Of a DNA stretch of 64,000 nucleotides, positions 48,966-64,000 are shown one piece after another. Below the pieces are notes generated by a model. It was not told the DNA's origin. It made no database searches and saw only the letters and a program-made list of their open reading frames with translations. The DNA comes from Eriocheir sinensis (lineage: Eukaryota; Arthropoda; Malacostraca; Decapoda; Varunidae). Positions within the stretch are counted from its first letter, which is position 1. Every line of letters starts with the position of its first letter. Both the position numbers and the translations under genes were made by a program. Location of the stretch: positions 437,027 to 501,026 of the forward strand of contig NW_026111150.1 in assembly GCF_024679095.1 (NCBI RefSeq). Direction: 5' to 3'.

Positions 48966-50509
48966 AACTATACATTAAATATTTTAAATATGTATAAAAT
49001 ATATTATATATATATTTTATTGACATTTACGTTATTTATGAGTATTTTGTATATGTTTTCTCAGAAATTTACATTATTTTATTGGTATTTTGTCTATTTA
49101 TTTTGATACGAATTACATGATTGTTTGTGTATTTTGTACATTTTTTTATACGTATTTACATTATTTAATGTGTATTTTGTTTATATATTTTTTTACAAAT
49201 TTACGTTATTATATGTGTATTTTTATAAGTATTTTGAAAAAAATTTACTTTATTTTATGTATTTTTTATATATATTTCAATTCAAATTTAGCTTATTTTA
49301 TGTGTATTTTGTATATCTATTTTAATACAAATTTAATTACTTTTATGTATTTTTGTACATAGTTTTATATAAATTTACGTTATTTTATGTGTATTTTGTA
49401 TATTTATATTTATACAAACACATTCTTTTATTAGTATTTTGTTTATTTATTTTGATACGAGTTTACATTATTTTATGTGTATTTTGTATACATATTTTTA
49501 TTCGTATTTACTTAATTATATGTGTATTTTGTATATATATTTTTTAGAAATCTACGTTATTTTAGGTGTATTCCTTTATATATTTTGAAACAAATTTACA
49601 TTGTTTTATATGTATTTTGCGTATCTATTTCAATACAAATTTACCTTATTGTATGTGCATTTTGTATACTTATTTTAATACAAAATCAGATATTTTATGT
49701 GTTTTCGTATATATATTTTTATAAAAAATGCGTTATTTTATGGGTATTTTGCATCTTAATTTTCATACAAATTTACATTATTTTATTAATATTTACATTA
49801 TTCTATTTGTGTTTTGTAAATATGTATAAAAAATATATATAGAAAACACAAATAGAATAATGTAAAATCGTATCATAATAAATACATAGAATGTAAATAA
49901 AATAATGTAAATTTGTATGAAAATAAAGATGCAAAATACCCATAAAATAACGCATTTTTTATAAATATACAAAATACACATGAAAGGATGTAAATACGTA
50001 TAAATATATATATACCCAAAATACACATTAAATAATGTAAATTCCTGTCAAAATAAATAAACAAAATATCAATAAAAGAATGTGTATTTGTATGAAAATA
50101 TATATACAAAATACACATAAAATAGTTTAAATACGTAGAAAAATATATATACAAAATACACATAAAATAATGTAAATTCGTAAAAAATTAAATACTCAAA
50201 ATTCCAATAAGAGAATGTATATTTGTAGGAAAATATATATACAAAAAACAAATAAAATAACTAAAATTTGTATAAAAATATATACAAATATACACAAAAA
50301 TAATTTAAATTTGTTTGAAAATAGATATGCAAAATACACATAAAGTTAGGCAAATTTGTATTGAAATACATATACAAAACTCATATAAAATAATGTAAAT
50401 TTGTATGAAAATATATAAACAAATACATATAAAATCACGTAAATTTGGATAAAATATATATATACAAAATATACATTAAATATTTTAAATATGTATAAAA
50501 ATATATTAT

Positions 50510-53500
50510 ATTATATATTTTTATTGATATTTGCGTTATTTTGTATATGTTTTCTCATAGAAATTTACATTATTTTATTGGTATTTTGTCTATTAATTTT
50601 GATACGAATTACATGATTATTTGTGTATTTTGTACATTTTTTTATACGTATTTACATTATTTAATGTGTATTTTGTTTATATATTTTTATACAAATTTAA
50701 GTTATTATATGTGTATTTGTATAGGTATTTTGATACATATTTACATTATTTTATGTATTTTGTATATATATTTCAATTCAAATTTAGCTTATTTTATGTG
50801 TATTTTGTATATTTAATTTAATACAAAATCAAATATTTTATGTTTTTTCGTATTTATTTTTTTATAAAAATTGAGTTCTTTTATGGGTATTTTGCATCTT
50901 AATTTCAATACATATTTAAATTATTTTATTAATATTTTCTGTATTTTTTTTTATAAGATTTTAAATTATTTTATTTGTGTTTTGTATATATTTTTTATAC
51001 ATATTTACATTATTTAATGATTTTTTTGTATATATATTTGATACAAATTTACGTTCTGTTAAGTCTATATGTTTATATATTTTCATTCAAATTTACATTA
51101 TTTTATGTGTATTTTGTATATGTATTTCAATACAAATTTACCTATTTTATATGTTTTTTGTATATTTATTTTCATACAAGTTTAAATTATTTTTGTATTT
51201 TGTATATAGTTTTATACAAATTTAGGTTATTTTATGTGTATTTTGTATATCTTTATTTTCATACAAATTTACATTATTTTATTGATATTCTGTGTATTTA
51301 TTTTGATATGATTTTACATTATTCTATGTGTATTTTGTATATATATTTAATATAAAATGTATTTGTTTTCATATCATACAAATCTACATTATTTTATGTG
51401 TTTTTTGTACATGTATTTAAATACAAATTTAACTAGTTATATGTGTATTTTGTATATCTATTTTGTATGTATATTTTCATAGAAATTTACTCTATTTTAT
51501 GAGTATTCGTATATATATTTTGATACAAATTTACATTATTGATGTGTATTTTGCATATCTATTTCAATACAAATTTACTTTATTGTACGTGCATTTTGTA
51601 TATTTATTTTAATACAAACTTAACTATTTTATATGTATTTTTGTATATATATTTTTATGCAAATATGCGTTATTATATGGATATTTTGCATCTTTATTTT
51701 CATATAAATTTACATTATTTTATTGATATTCTCTTTATTTATTTTGATACGATTTAACATTATTCTATGTGTATTTTGTATATTTTTTTTTATACATATT
51801 TACATTATTTAATGTTCATTTTGTATATATATTTTATCCAAATTTATATTATTTTATGTGTATTTGTTTATATATTTTCATACAAATTTACATTATTTTA
51901 TGTGTTTTTTGTATATATATTTTTCTACATATTTAAATTATTTTGTGTAATTTGTATCTACATTTTCATAAAAAAATTACGTTATTTTATTGTGTGTATA
52001 AGTATATATTTTGATACAAATTTTATACAAATTCATGTTATTTAATGTGTATTTGCATATATATTTTCATACAAATTTATATTATTTTATGTGTATTTTT
52101 TCATATATTTCATTACAAATTTACCTTATTTTATGTTTATTTTGTATATTTATTTCATTCAATTTTAAATTATTTGATGTGTATACTTGTATTTGTATTT
52201 AGGTTATTTTATGTGTATTTTGTATATATATTTTCATCCAAAATTACATTATTTTATTGGTATTTCTTAATTTAATTCGATACGAATTTAGATTATTTCA
52301 TAGGTATTTTGTATACATATTTTTATACTCATTTACATTATCTAAAGTGTGTTTTGTATATATATTTTTATGCAAATTTATTTTATGTTCATTTTTGAAC
52401 ATATGTTTTTATAGAAATTTGCGTTATTTTATGTATATAGTTTTATATAAATCTACGTTATTTTATGTGCATTTTGTATATTTATATTTATACAAATACA
52501 CATTCTTTTATTGGTATATTGTTTATTTACATTTATACGAATTTACATTATTTTATGTATTTTGTATACATTTTTTTATACGTATTTACTTAATATTATG
52601 TGTATTTTGTATATATTTTTATAGAAATCTACGTTATTTTATGTGTATTCGTATATATATTTTGAAACAAATTTACATTATTTTATATGTTTTTTGCATA
52701 TCTATTTCAATACAAATTTACCTTATTGTATGTGCATTTTGTATATTTATTTTAATACAAGTTCAAATATTTTATGTTTATTTTGGTATCAATAATTTTA
52801 TAAAAAAGTGCGTTATTTTATAGGTATTTTGCATCTTAATTTTCATTTTATATGTACTTTGTATATATATTTTTATACGCTCTTACATTATTTAATATTT
52901 ATTTTGAATATATATTTTATACAAATTCATGGTATTTTATGTGCATTTGTATATATATTTTCATATAAATTTACATTATTTTATGTGTACATATATTTTA
53001 TTACAAATCTACCTTATTTTATGTTTATTTTGTATGTGTATTTTGTATATTTATATTTATCCAAATACACATTCTTTTATTGGTATTTTGTTTATCTATT
53101 TTAATTCGAATTTACATTATTTTATGTGTATTTTGAATAAATTTTTTTATACGTATTTACTTAATTTTATGTGTATTTTGTATATATATTTTTATAGAAA
53201 TCTACGTTTTTTTATTTGTATTCGTATATATATTTTGAAACAAATTTACATTGTTTTATATGTATTTTTGCATATCTCTTTCAATACAAATTTATCTTAT
53301 TGTATATGCATTTTGTATATTTATTTCAATACAAATTTAAAAATTTATGTGTATTTTGGTATATATATATTTATAAGAAATGCGCTATTTTATGGGAATT
53401 TTGCATCTTTATTTTCATACAAATTTACATTATTTTATTAATATTCTGTGTATTTATTTTGATACGATTTTACATTATTCTATTTGTTTTTTGTATATAC

Positions 53501-53712
53501 TTTTTTATACATATTTACATTATTTAATGTGTATCTTGCATATATATTTTATACAAATTTATTATCTATTATCTATTTTCATACAAATACACATTCTTTT
53601 CATGATATTTTGTTTATTTATTTTGACACGAATTTACATTATTTGATATGTATTTTGTATATATATTTTTATACGTATTTACATAATTTCATATGTATTT
53701 TGTAAATATATT
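50510..53712 (+). repeat. Second copy of the 42925-46500 block, with an internal deletion
   Basis: At about 51245 the sequence passes from GTGTATTTTGTATATCT directly to TTATTTTCATACAAATTTAC, joining points equivalent to about 43678 and 44029. The roughly 350-bp loss corresponds to about eight monomers, leaving the monomer phase intact. Confidence 0.75.
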
Positions 53713-55406
53713 TAATAGATATTCAAAATACACATAAAATAACCTAAATTTGTATCAAACTATATACAAAAATACACAAAAATATTTTAAATTTGTATGA
53801 AAATAAATATACAAAATACACATAAATTAGGTAAATTTGTATGGAAATACATATACAAAATACACATAAGATAATGTAAATTTGAATGAAAATACATAAA
53901 CAAATACACTTAAAATAACGTAAATTTGTATAAAAAAATGTATACAAAACACAAATAGAATAATGTAAAATCGTATCAAAATAAATACACAGAATATTAA
54001 TAAAATAATGTAAATTTGTATGAAAATAAAGAGGCAAAATACCCATAAAATAACGCATTTTTTTTATTTATAAAAATATATATACCAAAATACACATAAA
54101 AAAATTAGATTTGAATTAAAATAAATATATAAAAACACATACAATAAGGTAAATTTGTATTGAAATAGATACGCAAAATACATATAAAGCAATGTAAATT
54201 TGTTTCAAAATATGTATACGAATACACATAAAATAACGTAGATTTCTATAAATATATATATACAAAATACACATAAAATGAAGAAAATACGTATAAAAAA
54301 ATGTATACAAAATACACATAAAATAATGTAAATTGTATCAAAATAAATAAACAAAATACCAATAAAAGAATGTGTATTTGTATAAATATAAATATACAAA
54401 ATACACATAAAATAACGTAAAATGTGTATTTTTCTATTTATATTTTATAAAATTTGCTTTTATTATGGGTATTTTGCATCTTTATTTTCATACAAATTTA
54501 CGTTATTTTATTGATATTCTGCTCATTCATTTTGATACGATTTGACATTATTCTATGTGTATTTTGTATATATTTTTCATACAAATTTACGTTATTTTAT
54601 GTGTATTTGTTTATATATTTTGACACAAATTTACAATATTTTATGGGTATTTTGTATATATATTTCAAAGAAATTTACCTAGTTTTATGTGTATTTTGAA
54701 TATCTATTTTCATTCAAACTCAAATTATTTTATGTATTTTGTATATATTTCAATACAAATTTTAGTTAGGTTATGTGTATTTTGTAAATCTATTTTCATT
54801 CAAATATATATTATTTTATTGGTATTTTGTTGATTTATATTGATACGAATTTACATTATTTTATATGTACTTTGTATATATATATATTTTTATACGCATT
54901 TACATTATTTAATATTTATTTTGAGTATATAATTTTATACAAATTCATGGTATTTTATGTGTATTTGTATATATATTTTCATATAAATTTACATTATTTT
55001 ATGTGTATTTTGTACTTATATTTCATTTAATATATACAAAAAATTCTAATTAAATAATGTAAATATGAATAAAAAAATATATACAAAACACAAATAGAAT
55101 AATGTAAAATCGTATTAAAATAAATACACAGAATGTAAATAAAATAATGTAAATTTGTATGAAAATAAAGATGCAAAATACCCATAAAATAACGCATTTT
55201 TTTATAAATATACAAAATACACATGAAAGGATGTAAATACGTATAAAAATATATATACAAAATACACATTAAATAATGTAAATTCGCGTCAAAATAAATA
55301 AACAAAATGTCAATAAAAGAATGTGTATTTGTATGAAAATAAATATAAAAAATACACATAAGATAACATAAATTTGTATAAAACTATATACAAAAATACA
55401 CAAAAA
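53151..55406. repeat. 2.25-kb mosaic unit, copy 1
   Basis: The unit starts CGTATTTACTTAATTTTATG and runs through four sub-blocks: forward about 565 bp, reverse about 705 bp, forward about 605 bp, reverse about 375 bp. Landmarks such as GCGCTATTTTATGGG (53385), AATAGATATTC (53714) and CTGCTCATTCATTTTG (54518) recur in copies 2 and 3. Confidence 0.88.
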
Positions 55407-57670
55407 TATTTACGTATTTACTTAATTTTATGTGTATTTTGTATATATATTTTTATAGAAATCTACGTTTTTTTATTTGTATTCGTATATATATTTTGAA
55501 ACAAATTTACATTGTTTTATATGTATTTTTGCATATCTCTTTCAATACAAATTTATCTTATTGTATATGCATTTTGTATATTTATTTCAATACAAATTTA
55601 AAAATTTATGTGTATTTTGGTATATATATTTATAAGAAATGCGCTATTTTATGGGAATTTTGCATCTTTATTTTCATACAAATTTACATTATTTTATTAA
55701 TATTCTGTGTATTTATTTTGATACGATTTTACATTATTCTATTTGTTTTTTGTATATACTTTTTTTATACATATTTACATTATTTAATGTGTATCTTGCA
55801 TATATATTTTATACAAATTTATTATCTATTATCTATTTTCATACAAATACACATTCTTTTCATGATATTTTGTTTATTTATTTTGACACGAATTTACATT
55901 ATTTGATATGTATTTTGTATATATATTTTTATACGTATTTACATAATTTCATATGTATTTTGTAAATATATTTAATAGATATTCAAAATACACATAAAAT
56001 AACCTAAATTTGTATCAAACTATATACAAAAATACACAAAAATATTTTAAAATTGTATGAAAATAAATATACAAAATACACATAAATTAGGTAAATTTGT
56101 ATGGAAATACATATACAAAATACACATAAGATAATGTAAATTTGAATGAAAATACATAAACAAATACACTTAAAATAACGTAAATTTGTATAAAAAAATG
56201 TATACAAAACACAAATAGAATAATGTAAAATCGTATCAAAATAAATACACAGAATATTAATAAAATAATGTAAATTTGTATGAAAATAAAGAGGCAAAAT
56301 ACCCATAAAATAACGAATTTTTTTTATTTATAAAAATATATATACCAAAATACACATAAAAAAATTAGATTTGAATTAAAATAAATATATAAAAAACACA
56401 TACAATAAGGTAAATTTGTATTGAAATAGATACGCAAAATACATATAAAGCAATGTAAATTTGTTTCAAAATATGTATACGAATACACATAAAATAACGT
56501 AGATTTCTATAAATATATATATACAAAATACACATAAAATGAAGAAAATACGTATAAAAAAATGTATACAAAATACACATAAAATAATGTAAATTCGTAT
56601 CAAAATAAATAAACAAAATACCAATAAAAGAATGTGTATTTGTATAAATATAAATATACAAAATACACATAAAATAACGTAAATGTGTATTTTTCTATTT
56701 TTATTTTTATAAAAATTTGCTTTATTTTATGGGTATTTTGCATCTTTATTTTCATACAAATTTACGTTATTTTATTGATATTCTGCTCATTCATTTTGAT
56801 ACGATTTGACATTATTCTGTGTGTATTTTGTATATATTTTTCATACAAATTTACGTTATTTTATGTGTATTTGTTTATATTTTGACACAAATTTACAATA
56901 TTTTATGGGTATTTTGTATATATATTTCAAAGAAATTTACCTAGTTTTATGTGTATTTTGAATATCTATTTTCATTCAAACTCAAATTATTTTTATGTAT
57001 TTTTGTATATATTTCAATACAAATTTTAGTTAGGTTATGTGTATTTTGTAAATCTATTTTCATTTAAATATATATTATTTTATTGGTATTTTGTTGATTT
57101 ATATTGATACGAATTTACATTATTTTATATGCACTTTGTATATATATTTTTATACGCATTTACATTATTTAATATTTATTTTGAGTATATAATTTTATAC
57201 AAATTCATGGTATTTTATGTGTATTTGTATATATATTTTCATATAAATTTACATTATTTTATGTGTATTTTGTACTTATATTTCATTTAATATATACAAA
57301 AAATTCTAATTAAATAATGTAAATATGAATAAAAAAATATATACAAAACACAAATAGAATAATGTAAAATCGTATTAAAATAAATACACAGAATGTAAAT
57401 AAAATAATGTAAATTTGTATGAAAATAAAGATGCAAAATACCCATAAAATAACGCATTTTTTTTTATAAATATACAAAATACACATGAAAGGATGTAAAT
57501 ACGTATAAAAATATATATACAAAATACACATTAAATAATGTAAATTCGCGTCAAAATAAATAAACAAAATGTCAATAAAAGAATGTGTATTTGTATGAAA
57601 ATAAATATACAAAATACACATAAGATAACATAAATTTGTATAAAACTATATACAAAAATACACAAAAATA
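55407..57670. repeat. 2.25-kb mosaic unit, copy 2
   Basis: Nearly identical to copy 1, with the same four alternating sub-blocks; landmark spacing from copy 1 is about 2255-2262 bp. Differences are mainly single-base changes and length changes in T-runs. Confidence 0.88.
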
Positions 57671-59900
57671 TTTACGTATTTAATTTTATGTGTATTTTGT
57701 ATATATATTTTATAGAAATCTACGTTTTTATTTGTATTCGTATATATATTTGAAACAAATTTACATTGTTTTATATGTATTTTGCATATCTCTTTCAATA
57801 CAAATTTATCTTATTGTATATGCATTTTGTATATTTATTTCAATACAAATTTAAAATTTATGTATTTTGGTATATATATATTTATAAGAAATGCGCTATT
57901 TATGGGAATTTTGCATCTTTATTTTACAAATTTACATTATTTTATTAATATTCTGTGTATTTATTTTGATACGATTTTACATTATTCTATTGGTTTTTGT
58001 ATATACTTTTTTATACATATTTACATTATTTAATGTGTATCTTGCATATATATTTTATACAAATTTATTATCTATTATCTATTTTCATACAAATACACAT
58101 TCTTTTCATGATATTTTGTTTATTTATTTTGACACGAATTTACATTATTTGATATGTATTTTGTATATATATTTTTACGTATTTACATAATTTCATATGT
58201 ATTTTGTAAATATATTTAATGATATTCAAAATACATAAAATAACCTAAATTTGTATCAAACTATATACAAAAATACACAAAATATTTTAAATTTGTATGA
58301 AAATAAATATACAAAATACACATAAATTAGGTAAATTTGTATGGAAATACATATACAAAATACACATAAGATAATGTAAATTTGAATGAAAATACATAAA
58401 CAAATACACTTAAAATAACGTAAATTTGTATAAAAAAATGTATACAAAACACAAATAGAATAATGTAAAATCGTATCAAAATAAATACACAGAATATTAA
58501 TAAAATAATGTAAATTTGTATGAAAATAAAGAGGCAAAATACCCATAAAATAACATTTTTTATTTATAAAATATATATACCAAAATACACATAAAAAATT
58601 TGATTTGAATTAAAATAAATATATAAAATACACATAAAATAAGGTAAATTTTTATTGAAATATATATGCAAAATACATATAAAATAATGTAAATTTGTTT
58701 CAAAATATGTATACGAATACACATAAAATAACGTAGATTTCTATAAATATATATATACAAAATACACATAAAATGAAGAAAATACGTATAAAAAAATGTA
58801 TACAAAATACACATAAAATAATGTAAATTCGTATCAAAATAAATAAACAAAATACCAATAAAAGAATGTGTATTTGTATAAATATAAATATACAAAATAC
58901 ACATAAAATAACGTAAATGTGTATTTTTCTATTTGTATTTTTATAAAAATATGCTTTATTTTATGGGTATTTTGCATCTTTATTTTCATACAAATTTACG
59001 TTATTTTATTGATATTCTGCTCATTCATTTTGATACGATTTGACATTATTCTATGTGTATTTTGTATATATTTTTCATACAAATTTACGTTATTTTATGT
59101 GTATTTGTTTATATATTTTGACACAAATTTACAATATTTTATGGGTATTTTGTATATATATTTCAAAGAAATTTACCTAGTTTTATGTGTATTTTGAATA
59201 TCTATTTTCATTCAAACTCAAATTATTTATATGTATTTTTGTATATATTTCAATACAAATTTTAGTTAGGTTATGTGTATTTTGTAAATCTATTTTCATT
59301 TAAATATATATTATTTTATTGGTATTTTGTTGATTTATATTGATACGAATTTACATTATTTTATATGTACTTTGTATATATATTTTTATACGCATTTACA
59401 TTATTTAATATTTATTTTGAGTATATAATTTTATACAAATTCATGGTATTTTATGTGTATTTGTATATATATTTTCATATAAATTTACATTATTTTATGT
59501 GTATTTTGTACTTATATTTCATTTAATATATACAAAAAATTCTAATTAAATAATGTAAATATGAATAAAAAAATATATACAAAACACAAATAGAATAATG
59601 TAAAATCGTATTAAAATAAATACACAGAATGTAAATAAAATAATGTAAATTTGTATGAAAATAAAGATGCAAAATACCCATAAAATAACGCATTTTTTTA
59701 TAAATATACAAAATACACATGAAAGGATGTAAATACGTATAAAAATATATATACAAAATACACATTAAATAATGTAAATTCGCGTCAAAATAAATAAACA
59801 AAATGTCAATAAAAGAATGTGTATTTGTATGAAAATAAATATACAAAATACACATAAGATAACATAAATTTGTATAAAACTATATACAAAAATACACAAA
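57671..59900. repeat. 2.25-kb mosaic unit, copy 3
   Basis: The same structure as copies 1 and 2 at about 2235-2255 bp spacing. Its forward first sub-block has many one- to four-base deletions (for example GCGCTATTTATGGG and TTATTTTACAAATTT) not seen in the other two copies. Similarity to the unit ends at about 59900, where ordinary reverse higher-order units continue. Confidence 0.85.
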
Positions 59901-62900
59901 AATAATTTAAATTTGTATGAAAATAAATATACAAAATACACATAAAATTAGGTAAATTTGTATTGAAATACATATACAAAATACACATAAAATACTGTAA
60001 ATTTGAATGAAAATACATAAACAAATACACTTAAAATAACGTAAATTTGTATAAAAATATATACAAAACACAAATAGAATAATGTAAAATCGTATCAAAA
60101 TAAATACACAGAATATTAATAAAATAATGTAAATTTGTATGAAAATAAAGAAGCAAAATACCCATAAAATTTATTTGTATTAAAATAAATATACAAAATA
60201 CACATACAATAAGGTAAATCTGTATTGAAATAGATATGCAAAATACATATAAAACAATGTAAATTTGTTTCAAAATATATATACGAATACACATAAAATA
60301 ACGTAGATTTGTATAAAAATATATATACAAAATACACGTAAAATGAAGTAATTACGTATAAAAAGTGTATACAAAATACACATAAAATAATGTAAATTCG
60401 TTTCAAAATAAATAAACAAAATACCAATAAAAGAATGTGTATTTGTATAAATATAAATATACAAAATACACATAAAATAACGTAAATTTGTATAAAACTA
60501 TGTACAAAAATACAGAGAAGTAATTCAATTCGTATGAAAATAGATATACAAAATACAGATAAAATAAGCTAAATTTGAATTGAAATGTATATACAAAATA
60601 CATAAAATAATGTAAATTTGTATCAAAATATTTATAAAAATACATATAATAACGTAAATTTGTTTAAAAATATATAAACAAAATACACATTAAATAATGT
60701 AAATACGTATAAAAAAATATGTACAAAATACACATAGAATCATGTAATTCGTATCAAACTAAATAAACAAAATAGCAATAAAATAATGTAAATTTGTATA
60801 AGAAAACATATACAAATACATATAAAATAACGCTAATTTCTATAAAAATATATGTCCAAAAATGAACGTAAAATAAAGTAAATTTGCATAAAAATATATA
60901 TACAAAACACACATTAAAGAATGTAAATGCGTACATAAAATAACCTAAATTTATATAAAACTATATACAAAATACACAAAAATAATTTAAATTTGTATGA
61001 AAAGAAATATACAAAATACACATAAAATTAGGTTAATTTCTATTGAAATATATATACAAAATACACATAAAATAATGTAAATTTGAAAGAAAATATATAA
61101 ACAAATACACATATAATAACGTAAATTTGTATGAAATATATTTTCAAAATACACATTAAATAATGTAAATATGTATAAGAAAATATATACAAAACACAAA
61201 TAGAATAATATAAAATTGTATCAAAATATATACACGGAATATTAATAAAATAATGTAAATTTGTATGAAAATTAAGATGCAAAATACCTATAAAATAACG
61301 CATTTTTTTATAAAATTATTGATACCAAAATACACATAAAATATTTGAATTTGTATCAAAATAAATATACAAAATGCACATACAATAAGGTAAAATTGTA
61401 TTGAAATAGATATGCAAAATACATATAAAATAATGTAAATTTGTTTCAAAAAATATATGCGAATACACATAAAATAACGTAGATTTCTATAAAAATACAT
61501 ATACAAAATACACATAAAATTAAGTAAATACGTATGAAAAAATGTATACAAAATACACATAAAATAATGTAAATTCGTATAAATATAAATAAACAATATA
61601 GCAATAAAAGAATGTGTATTTGAATAAATATAAATATACAAAATGCAGATAAAATAACGTTAATTTATATAAAACTATATACATAAAATAACGCAAATTT
61701 CTTTAAAAATATATGTACAAAAATGAACATAAAATAAATTTGCATAAAAATATATATACAAAACACACATTAGATAATGTAAATGAGTATAAAAATATGT
61801 ATACAAAATACCTATGAAATAATCTAAATTCGTATCGAATTAAATTAAGAAAATACCAATATAATAATGTAATTTTGGATGAAAATATATATACAAAATA
61901 CACATAAAATAACCTAAATACAAATACAAATATACACATAAAATAATTTAAAATTGAATGAAATAAATATACAAAATAAACATAAAATAAGGTAAATTTG
62001 TAATGAAATATATGAAAAAATACACATAAAATAATATAAATTTGTATGAAAATATATATACAAATACACATTAAATAACATGAATTTGTATAAAATTTGT
62101 ATCAAAATATATACGAATACACACAATAAAATAACGTAATTTTTTATGAAAATGTATATACAAAATACACATAAAATAATGAAAATTTGTATAAAATATA
62201 TAAACAAATACACATAAAATAATGTAAATTTGGATAAAATATATATACAAAATAAACCTTAAATAATGTAAATATGTAAAAAAAATATATACAAAATACA
62301 CATAGAATAATGTTAAATCGTATAAAAATAAATAAAGAGAATATCAATAAAATAATGTAAATTTGTATGAAAATAAAGCTGCAAAATATCCATATAATAA
62401 CGCATATTTGCAAAAAATATATATACAAAATACATATAAAATAATTAAATTTGTATTAAAATAAATATACAAAATGCACGTACAATTAAGAAAATTTGTA
62501 TTGAAATAGATATGCAAAATACACATCAATAATGTAAATTTGTATCAAAATATATATACGAATACTCATAAAATAGAGAAAATTTCTATGAAAATATACA
62601 TACAAAATAGATATACAAAATACACATATAACTAGTTAAATTTGTATTTAAATACATGTACAAAAAACACATAAAATAATGTAGATTTGTATGAAATGAA
62701 AACAAATACATTTTATATAAAATATATATACAAAATGCACATAGAATAATGTAAAATCATACCAAATAAATACACAGAATATCAATAAAATAATGTAAAT
62801 TTGTATGAAAATAAAGATGCAAAATACCCATAAAATAAAGCATATTTTTATAAAAATACATACACAAAAATACATAGATTAATCAAATTTGTATTAAAAT

Positions 62901-64000
62901 TAATATACAAAATGCACATACAATAATGTAAATTTGTATTGAAAAAATATGCAAAATACACATAAAACAATGTAAATTTGTTTCAAAATATATATACGAA
63001 TACACATAAAATAACGTAGATTTCTATAGAAATATATATACAAAATACACTTGAAATAATGTAAATACGTATAAAAATATATACAAAATACACATTAAAT
63101 AATGTTAATTCGTGTCAAATAAATAAAAAAAATATCATGAAAAGAATGTGTATTTGTATGAAAATAGATATACAAAATACACATAAAATAACCTAAATTT
63201 GTATAAAACTATATACAAAAATAAACAAAAATAATTTAAACTTGTATGAAAATAAATATACAAAAAACATAAAATTAGGTAAATTTGTATTGAAATACAT
63301 ATACAAAATACACATAAAATAATGTAAATTTGAATGAAAATATATAAACATATAGACTTAAAATATCGTAAATTTGTATCAAATATATATACAAAAAACA
63401 CTTTAAATAATGTAAATATGTATAAAAAAATATATACAAAACAAAAATAAAATAATGTAAAATCGTATCAAAATAAATACAGAAAATATTAATAAAATAA
63501 TGTAAATTTGTATGAAAATTAAGATTCAAAATACCCATGTCATGTGTATTCGTATATATATTTTGAAACAAATTTACATTGTTTATATGTATTTTGCATA
63601 TCTATTTTTGTGTATTCTGTATTTATTTTTGTTATACATAGAATAATGTAAAATCGTATCAAAATAAGTACACAGAATATCAATAAAATAATTTAAATTT
63701 GTATGAAAACAAAGATGCAAAATACCCATAAGATAAAGCATATTTTTTTTAAATACATATACAAAAATACACATAGAATAATTAAATTTGTATTAAAATT
63801 AATATACAAAATGCACACATACAATAAAGTAAATTTGTATTGAAAAAAAACGCATAATACAAATAAAACATTGTAAATTTGTTTCAAAATATATATACGA
63901 ATACACATAAAATAACGTAGATTTCTATAGAAATATATATACAAAATACACATGAAATTATGTAAATACGTATAAAATATATATATATATATATATATAT
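59801..64000 (-). repeat. Right arm of a long inverted repeat
   Basis: A long reverse block that mirrors 23500-27760. It includes the 100-bp forward insert at 63540-63640, the counterpart of the reverse insert at 23885-23988. It is cut by the window edge, so the arm may be longer. Confidence 0.8.
63976..64000. repeat. (AT)n tract at the right edge
   Basis: An AT run starts at 63976 and is cut by the window end; its length cannot be told. Confidence 0.9.

Overview
The window looks like repeat-rich nuclear DNA of a decapod crustacean, most likely a brachyuran crab. The evidence is two decayed non-LTR retrotransposons with decapod-like RT/endonuclease sequence, one of them ending in a CCATGTTT tail; very dense and long microsatellites; and an arthropod-type fibrinogen-related (FReD) secreted protein gene with GT-AG introns. 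The crab assignment is inference from remembered family resemblance; no search was run. There is no bacterial, organellar or viral gene organisation, and no tRNA, rRNA or CRISPR locus was seen.

Layout. (1) 1-3037: minus-strand remains of a Jockey-like element with endonuclease and reverse transcriptase, broken by frameshifts. (2) 3038-3637: G-rich DNA with quadruplex-capable runs. (3) 3638-10386: a 6.75-kb pyrimidine/purine minisatellite of about 270 units of 24-26 bp. (4) 10387-11411: unassigned, with a short GC-rich segment. (5) 11412-11751: compound AT/GA/GT microsatellite. (6) 12248-13318: the only credible host gene, on the minus strand: TATA box, 5'UTR, a signal-peptide exon, a 261-bp intron and the N-terminal half of a FReD. 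The rest of the FReD is not in the window. (7) 13327-14095: microsatellites. (8) 14096-16086: plus-strand 5'-truncated CR1-like element with a nearly complete but broken RT. (9) 16087-18475: trinucleotide tracts, a 75-bp tandem repeat, a foldback MITE and (CT)n tracts. (10) 18476-64000, to the window edge: one AT-rich satellite field of about 45.5 kb, built from a 45-bp monomer.

The satellite field is the most unusual part. Its monomers belong to recognisable subtypes in a fixed order, giving a higher-order unit of about 715 bp (16 monomers). These units lie in blocks that change orientation about 33 times. Blocks have been copied again as a 3.3-kb tandem duplication (27361-33950), a 2.25-kb unit repeated three times (53151-59900), a 3.2-3.6 kb direct duplication (42925-46500 and 50510-53712) and long inverted arms (about 23500-27760 against 59800-64000). 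Six (AT)n tracts of 100-195 bp have grown inside monomers. No gene is supported in this field; its long open frames follow from a stop-free 45-bp unit.

Only the FReD gene has a probable cellular role (secreted lectin-like recognition). The other recognisable sequences are mobile elements and tandem repeats. If the FReD is intact, its missing 3' exons lie left of the window, so its intron 2 would carry the compound microsatellite, the whole 25-bp minisatellite and the antisense-to-plus Jockey remnant.
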